Source: a bacterium HR20 (GTDB taxonomy: Bacteria > Bacteroidota > Ignavibacteria > Kapaibacteriales > NICIL-2). From it: a stretch of 7,968 nucleotides of DNA. A program made the position numbers and the translations under genes. Location: the NCBI GenBank assembly GCA_002898675.1, contig BEHW01000094.1:1-7968 (forward strand), written 5' to 3'. Below, in pieces: positions 1 to 6,000 of this stretch. Every line of letters starts with the position of its first letter. The stretch's first letter is position 1. Below the pieces are notes generated by a model. It was given only the letters and a program-made list of their open reading frames with translations. It searched no databases and had not been told where the DNA came from.

Positions 1-1
1 C

Positions 2-805
2 ACGAGCGAACGCTTTACGATGGAGTACATCAACGCTATCCAGAACAACAAGACCAACGAGTTCACCGCCTTCTACCGCAGCGTGGATGTGCTCATCGTG
101 GACGACATCCAGTTTTTCGAGGGCAAGGAAAAAACGCAGGACAATTTCTTCCACACGTTCAATGCACTCCACCAGCTCGGAAAGCAAATTGTCCTGACCA
201 GCGACCGTCCGCCGAAGGAACTCCGCGATGTGGACGAGCGCTTGATTTCGCGTTTCCAGTGGGGCCTGACTGCCGACATTCAACCGCCCGATTACGAAAT
301 GCGATTGGCAATTCTCCAGCGGAAAAGCCAAGACGAAGGCGTCGAGATTCCGCGCGATGTGCTCGAGTACATCGCACGCCATGTTACCACGAGCGTGCGA
401 GAGTTGGAAGGGTGCCTTATCAGCCTCATCGCAAAAGTCTCGCTCGATGGATGCACGCCGACGGTTGAACTTGCCAAGCAAGTTCTGCGCGGACTGCTCG
501 GACCGATTGATTCGCTGGCGGTGACGATGGATGACATCAAAAGCGCAGTGGCAGCATACTTCGGGATTGCTGTCGAACTGCTGGAGGGAAAGACACGCAA
601 GCACGAAGTGGTGCTCCCACGCCAGATCGCGATGTACTTGGCAAAGCAGCTAACCTCGCTCTCGCTCAAATCCATTGGGCTGCACTTCGGCGGACGCGAC
701 CATACGACCGTGCTCCACTCCATCCAGATGGTCGAAAATTACGTGGCGACTGATACCGCTATCGCGCAGGCAGTCTCGCAGCTTGAACGCAAGCTCCGAA
801 GCTGA
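2..805 (+). CDS. dnaA: Chromosomal replication initiator protein DnaA (3' part, 5' end outside the window)
   Basis: DnaA binds DnaA boxes at the replication origin, oligomerises with ATP, opens the duplex and helps load the helicase. The frame is open to the left edge and reads TSERFT before the first ATG at 20, matching the DnaA segment ahead of Walker B, so that ATG is internal. About 267 codons are visible of a family length near 450. In order: Walker B (VLIVDDIQFF, bases 89-118), sensor 1 (IVLTSDRPPKEL), the arginine-finger box (LISRFQWG, about 242-265), the sensor 2 region (VRELEG), and the C-terminal helix-turn-helix domain IV with the signature GGRDHTTV (689-712). Walker A and domains I-II lie off the left edge. 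The stop is TGA at 803-805. The next gene, ftsH, is on the other strand, so dnaN does not follow directly as it does in many bacteria. Identity is secure. Confidence 0.97.
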   Translation, partial: TSERFTMEYINAIQNNKTNEFTAFYRSVDVLIVDDIQFFEGKEKTQDNFFHTFNALHQLGKQIVLTSDRPPKELRDVDERLISRFQWGLTADIQPPDYEMRLAILQRKSQDEGVEIPRDVLEYIARHVTTSVRELEGCLISLIAKVSLDGCTPTVELAKQVLRGLLGPIDSLAVTMDDIKSAVAAYFGIAVELLEGKTRKHEVVLPRQIAMYLAKQLTSLSLKSIGLHFGGRDHTTVLHSIQMVENYVATDTAIAQAVSQLERKLRS

Positions 806-811
806 TTTTTT
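779..811 (+). terminator. Possible intrinsic terminator of dnaA overlapping its stop codon
   Basis: The 6-bp arms CAGCTT (779-784) and AAGCTG (799-804) are perfectly complementary around a 14-base loop. One A and then six T (806-811) follow. An alternative hairpin, AGCTT/AAGCT, can form inside the same stretch. The stem is short and overlaps the last codons and stop of dnaA, so it is weaker than a classical terminator. Its position, between convergent genes with only 35 bases between their stops, is where one is expected. No T-run serves the opposite strand, so it would act on dnaA transcripts only. Confidence 0.35.
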
Positions 812-840
812 CGGGCCAGCCAGTAGTGCCATTTCTCTCG

Positions 841-2997
841 CTATGATGCAGCGACCGTGTCGGGCGCGTCTCCGTCTGCGGCTGGTGATGCTGTTGGCTC
901 GTGGCGGTCGCTCTGGCTTGTGCGCTCGTTGAACTCTGCAATGAGACGGTCGAGCTCTGCGCCATCGAGCGTTTCCTTTTCGAGCAGGTGCTTGACCAGT
1001 TCGTGCATGAGCGCTTCGTTCTGGCGCAGCAGCTCTTCGGCACGATGTTCCAGTTCGCGGACAATGCGTGTTACCTCTGCATCAATCAGCTGTGCAGTCT
1101 GCTCGCTGTAGGGGCGCACATGGCCGAAATCCCGCCCTAAGAAAACCTCGTGACTCGGGGAGTTGTAGTTGACCGGCCCGATGCGATCGCTCATGCCCCA
1201 TTCGGTGACCATTCGTCGAGCGAGCATTGTGGCGCGTTCGAGGTCGTTTGCAGCGCCGGTGGTGTATTGGTTGAAGACGATTTTCTCCGCAACGCGTCCA
1301 CCGAGCAAGCAGATGATTTGCGTTTCGAGGTAATCTTTCGAAAGGGTGTAGCGATCCTCGGTGGGGAGGTACGAGGTCACACCGAGCGCAGGCCCGCGGG
1401 GGATAATCGTCACCTTGTGAACAGGATCAGCGTTGGGAAGCAACTTGCCAAGCAGCGCATGGCCCATTTCGTGGTAGGCAGTCGTGCGCTTTTCCCGCTC
1501 GCTGAGCACCAGGCTTCGCCGCTCAATGCCCATGAAGACTTTATCTTTTGCCTTTTCGAAATCCTCCATCGCTACGACGTCACTCCCCCGGCGTGCTGCA
1601 AAGAGCGCTGCCTCGTTGACGATGTTCGCCAGATCAGCGCCCGAAGCGCCTGGTGTCGAGCGCGCGATGACGCTCAAATCCACGTCCGGTGCCAGCGGGA
1701 TGTTCCGCGTATGCACTTTGAGGATCCCTTCGCGGCCGCGCACGTCCGGACGATCAACGACGATGTGCCGATCGAAGCGACCGGGGCGCAGCAGTGCTGG
1801 GTCGAGGATATCAGCGCGATTGGTGGCTGCGATGACGATAACCCCGCTGTTTTGCTCGAAGCCATCCATCTCGACCAGCAGCGCGTTGAGCGTTTGCTCG
1901 CGCTCGTCATGCCCACCGCCCAAGCCAGCGCCCCGTTGGCGCCCGACAGCGTCAATTTCGTCAATGAACACAATGCAGGGAGCATTCCGCTTTGCTTGGT
2001 CGAAAAGATCACGCACGCGACTTGCCCCAACCCCGACAAACATTTCGACAAAGTCAGCGCCCGAGATCGAAAAAAACGGTACGTTTGCCTCTCCTGCAAC
2101 CGCACGTGCTAAGAGCGTCTTGCCCGTGCCCGGCGGACCCAACAGCAGAACACCTTTGGGAATTTTCCCGCCCAAGCGTTGGAACTTCTGCGGCTCGCGT
2201 AAGAACTCGACGATCTCTTGGAGTTCGAACTTCGCTTCTTCGGCGCCAGCGACATCCATGAACGTGACGCGCTTGGTCATTTCGTTGAGCGTTCGTGTTC
2301 GGGCCTTGCCGAAGCTGAAAATTGTGCGGGTAGAGTTGCCTGCTTGCATGCGCCGCATCATCAGCAGGAAGATGGCAAACAGCCCGACCCACATCAGGAC
2401 AGTCAGCACCGTCCCCAGCCAGGAGGAATCGCTCTGCTCATACGTCCAGGTGATGCCTTTGGAGCGCCAGAGTTCTTCGGTGCGGCTATCAATGGTGCCC
2501 AGCCGTGTGACGAAGTACTTGACCTGCCGCATCCGCCCTTCGACCATCATCGAGACGGGCTGCTTGAGCTCACCATGAAATTCGTAGTCGTTGAGGTTGC
2601 TCTTGGTGATCGTTGCCGATGCGATGAGGTTTTCGTCGAGGAAACTCAGGTAGTCGGTGTAGCGGACGTTCCATTCGGGACGCTGCCCGCTATGAAGCAG
2701 GACGTACATGACGACGATTGAAAGGAAGATGCCCATCCACACCAAAATCGAGCGGAGAATCCGCCCGGCGGACGAATCATTTCGCGGAAGTTGTGGGTTG
2801 CGAGTGCTCACGCGCTGTTGCAGAATGTGTACGACTTCTCCATTGACGTATAGCCGAAATCGAGCATTGTAGATTTCTCTTGCAAATGTGGCTCGGTCGC
2901 TGTAGATTTGTGGCGGAGGAGGAACACCCGACACGCTTTCGCCCCCTGGATGGTGCGGGAGCGGTAGGTCACTAGCGATGCAATCGGTCTTGATCAT
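841..2997 (-). CDS. ftsH: ATP-dependent zinc metalloprotease FtsH
   Basis: FtsH is a hexameric inner-membrane AAA+ protease that extracts and degrades misfolded or short-lived membrane and cytosolic proteins. From the ATG at 2997 the product is 718 aa. In order: an N-terminal extension of about 80 residues with a PPPP run; TM1 (about 81-102); a periplasmic segment; TM2 (about 193-214); Walker A GPPGTGKT (287-294, bases 2116-2139); pore loop FVGVGA from residue 320; Walker B acidic pair in FIDEID (346-347); arginine fingers in RPGRFDR (407 and 410); zinc site HEMGH (509-513, bases 1459-1473) with the likely third ligand Asp585 in NDLERAT. A charged coiled-coil-like tail and a low-complexity A/P/D C-terminus follow. 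No catalytic residue is missing. The family is usually 600-700 aa, so the N-terminus is long. The frame runs on to a GTG at 3054, but that would overlap the divergent gene. A GTG at 2811 would give 656 aa and leave room for promoters. Neither ATG 2997 nor GTG 2811 has a strong Shine-Dalgarno site. The product is certain; the start is not. Confidence 0.96.
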   Translation of the reverse strand: MIKTDCIASDLPLPHHPGGESVSGVPPPPQIYSDRATFAREIYNARFRLYVNGEVVHILQQRVSTRNPQLPRNDSSAGRILRSILVWMGIFLSIVVMYVLLHSGQRPEWNVRYTDYLSFLDENLIASATITKSNLNDYEFHGELKQPVSMMVEGRMRQVKYFVTRLGTIDSRTEELWRSKGITWTYEQSDSSWLGTVLTVLMWVGLFAIFLLMMRRMQAGNSTRTIFSFGKARTRTLNEMTKRVTFMDVAGAEEAKFELQEIVEFLREPQKFQRLGGKIPKGVLLLGPPGTGKTLLARAVAGEANVPFFSISGADFVEMFVGVGASRVRDLFDQAKRNAPCIVFIDEIDAVGRQRGAGLGGGHDEREQTLNALLVEMDGFEQNSGVIVIAATNRADILDPALLRPGRFDRHIVVDRPDVRGREGILKVHTRNIPLAPDVDLSVIARSTPGASGADLANIVNEAALFAARRGSDVVAMEDFEKAKDKVFMGIERRSLVLSEREKRTTAYHEMGHALLGKLLPNADPVHKVTIIPRGPALGVTSYLPTEDRYTLSKDYLETQIICLLGGRVAEKIVFNQYTTGAANDLERATMLARRMVTEWGMSDRIGPVNYNSPSHEVFLGRDFGHVRPYSEQTAQLIDAEVTRIVRELEHRAEELLRQNEALMHELVKHLLEKETLDGAELDRLIAEFNERTSQSDRHEPTASPAADGDAPDTVAAS
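2879..2910 (+). promoter_or_regulatory. Candidate Bacteroidota-type promoter for the surface-protein gene
   Basis: TAGATTTG at 2903-2910 fits the Bacteroidota -7 consensus TAnnTTTG exactly. CTTG at 2879-2882, 20 bases upstream, resembles the -33 TTTG element at the expected distance. It points towards the ATG at 3024 and would give a leader of about 100 bases. The nine-base string TGTAGATTT occurs twice, at 2868-2876 and 2901-2909, 33 bp apart. The site lies inside the reading frame assigned to the ftsH N-terminal extension, which weakens either this promoter or that start. Short degenerate motifs like these also arise by chance. Confidence 0.25.
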
Positions 2998-3013
2998 TGT
3001 TTCACTTTTTGTC

Positions 3014-3017
3014 GGAG
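3014..3017 (+). promoter_or_regulatory. Ribosome binding site of the surface-protein gene
   Basis: GGAG ends six bases before the ATG at 3024. This is good Shine-Dalgarno spacing and supports that ATG, which is also followed directly by a signal peptide (Met-Lys-Arg and then a hydrophobic core). Confidence 0.55.
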
Positions 3018-3023
3018 TGTACC

Positions 3024-6000
3024 ATGAAACGCTTGCTTGTTCTTTGCTGCGCACTGGTCAGTGCAGCACTCCTTGCCCCGTCCCTCTACGGGCAGAACAT
3101 TACGAACTACGCGTTCTCCACCTCAACGGCAACCTTCAGCCAGATTTACGGGCAAACGGGAACAACTACAACCACCCTGACTGGTGATGACGCTGTCACG
3201 GGTATGATTCCCATTGGGTTCGACTTTGTTTACATGGGCCAGTTCTACAACCAAGTTTCCGCAAGCACAAATGGTGTACTTTGCCTTGGTTCGTCAGCAT
3301 CAAATCAATGGAACAACAATCTTACCTCTCAGACACCACGGCCGATTCTCACTGCATTCTGGGATGATCTCTACATGACAAGCGGTGTGGGATATTTTTC
3401 CTACCGCACCGATGGCAACGCCCCCAATCGTGTTTTTACTGCAGAGTGGTACAGTGTGGAATTTCTTAGTGGGTCTGGCGATTTGTTTTCCTTCCAGATA
3501 AAGCTGTACGAAAGCACTGGAGTTATCGAGTTTCGCTATCGGTACGAGGACAATTCGAACGGTGACGTCGGGAGTGCATCAATCGGGATCACCGCAACTG
3601 GCACCGGGAGTGGCAATTTCCTCTCGGTGAACACATCATTCAACGCAGTCAGCTCAACGACAGAAACAACAACAATCTCGACTATTCCACCATCGAATAC
3701 TGTGTTGACGTTCACACCCCCGCAAGTGACGCTTACTGCCCCAACGAATCTTACCTTCACCAACGTGCTCCCTGGCCAGATGACGCTCAACTGGCAGGAT
3801 AATAGCAACAACGAAATCGGGTTCTTGATCCAACGCTCCACCGACGGAACAAACTACACGAACGTGGTACTCACCTCGCCAAATGCTACCTCCTACACTG
3901 TGACGGGGCTGACGCCGAGTACGACGTACTACTGGCGTATTTACGCCATGTCAGAAGGAAAAGCGAGCGCTGCACTGACTGGAACACAAGCGACGACCGG
4001 GCCCTTGCTCTGCGGGACGCGGCAGATCCCGAGCACCAACTACCCGAACATCAAAGCGGCAATTGATAGCGTCTATTCGTTGGGGCTTGCATGTTCAGTT
4101 GTTTTCGAGATTTTATCCAGCTATTCGAGTTCGAGCGAGCCAGCGTTCCCGCTGGTCTTCAACGGGCCAATCCCCGGTGCATCGAGCGCCAACACCGTCA
4201 CGTTCCGCCCTGCCTCGGGTGTGTCGAGCGTTGTCATCGGTGCCAGCAATAGTACCACCATCCTCGATCTCAACGGGGCGAGTTGGGTCAGGTTCGACGG
4301 TCGGCCGGGCGGGACGGGCACAACCCGTGCGCTCACGATTGCCAACGTCAACACCGCTGCCTCAGCAGGAACGATCCGCCTCTACAACGGGGCGACGAAC
4401 AACACGTTCCAGTACTGCCGAATTCTCGGTGCGACGACGGGGACCACAACGGGCACGATCCATTTCGGCAGCCCTGGTGCCTCCGTCGGCAACCGAAAGA
4501 ACACCTTCGACAACTGCAACATCGGTGATACCTTGACGACAGCACAACCAGCACGGGCCATCTATGCAGTGGGAACAACCACCGTCCTGAGCGACAGCAA
4601 CACTATCAGCAACTGCAACATATACAACTACTTTGCAAACACGACGCACTATGGTATCTTCGGCTCGACAGGGTACACGCGCTGGATCATCACGGGGAAT
4701 AGCTTCTACCAAACAACCGCCCGCACATTCACATCGAGTGTTACGTTCTATCACATCTACCTGGTAGGCTCGACATACTCTGGGGGCCACACAATCTCGG
4801 GCAACTACATCGGCGGCACCCAGCCGAACGCCGGTGGTTCACAGTTGCAGTACAATATCAACCCGACGACGCTCACACCAGTGATGTACGGCATCTATTG
4901 CTCGCTGGTGACATCTACGTTCGATACTACGCGAATCATCGGGAACGTCATCACGAACCTCTACTTCCGCACCGCGAGTACTTCTACGGTAGCATGCAAC
5001 GGCATCTACGCGTTCGGTGGGAATTTGATCATCCAAAACAACGTGGTCGGGAGCGCATCGGGAACGAACGCGATCACGCTCCAGAGCACAACGACGAGCA
5101 CGCCACCGACGTTCAACGGGATTTATGGGTATCCTTCCTCGACGCAAGGATTCTCGGTTACCATCAGCGGGAACACTGTCGGTGGAATCACGATGAATGC
5201 TGAAAACACGGCGTCAGGGTGGAATTTCATCGGGATCAACCTTGCCTCGACGATCGGTGCTGAGTCGTACGTAACCAACAACGTCATCGGCAGCACTACC
5301 ACAAGTAACAGCATCAATGCTGCAACAAGTGCTACTGGCACTCAACAGCTTACCGGCATCAGTATCAGCGCGGGTGCGGCCCACGTTCGAACGATCGTGT
5401 CGGGGAACACCATTGCAAATCTGAATAACAACGGAACCTCGACAAGCTCCGGGACGCAGTTTATCCGCGGCATCCTCATCAATTCCGGTGTGGTGACCGT
5501 CGAAAACAATACGGTGTACAACCTCACAACGACCACGCTCAACAGTAGCACTTCGTTCCCTTCGATGGCGATTACCGGAATCGCCGTCAACTCGACCACG
5601 CAGCCACTGAGCGGTTTGAGCGGTCACATTGTGCGGGGGAATGTTGTCCATAGCCTTCGCAGTCTCAACACTGCGACAGCGTCCGCATCGCACTGGGTGC
5701 TCGGGATCGGTGTCAACTCGAGCACCAGCGGTGGAATTGCACTGGTGGAGAAAAACTACGTCCACTCCCTGACCTTGGCGGCAACGCCAGCGAGTACCTC
5801 GGTTGCAGTGATCGGAACGGGGATGCTCATCTTCGGTGGAACGACCAACATCCGCAACAACATGATTCGGCTGGGACTCGATCCCAATGGCAATGCAGTC
5901 ACTGGTCGTGTGAGCTTCTATGGCTTGTACAAGAACAATTCGGCGCCGACCGGTATTTACCACAACAGTATCTACATCGGCGGGAGCGTTGCCTCAGGTG

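Noticed and set aside
20..22. ATG at 20 as the true start of the dnaA product
   Set aside because: The frame is open upstream and encodes TSERFT, a conserved DnaA stretch, and Walker A must lie further upstream.
1150..2578. Two overlapping plus-strand frames of 320 and 364 codons antisense to ftsH
   Set aside because: They cover the conserved AAA+ and protease region of ftsH, whose minus-strand translation carries every family motif. The antisense translations have no recognisable fold or motif.
2997..3054. GTG at 3054 as the start of ftsH
   Set aside because: It would extend the gene 31 bases past the ATG of the divergent surface-protein gene, into its signal peptide, and adds residues with no FtsH similarity.
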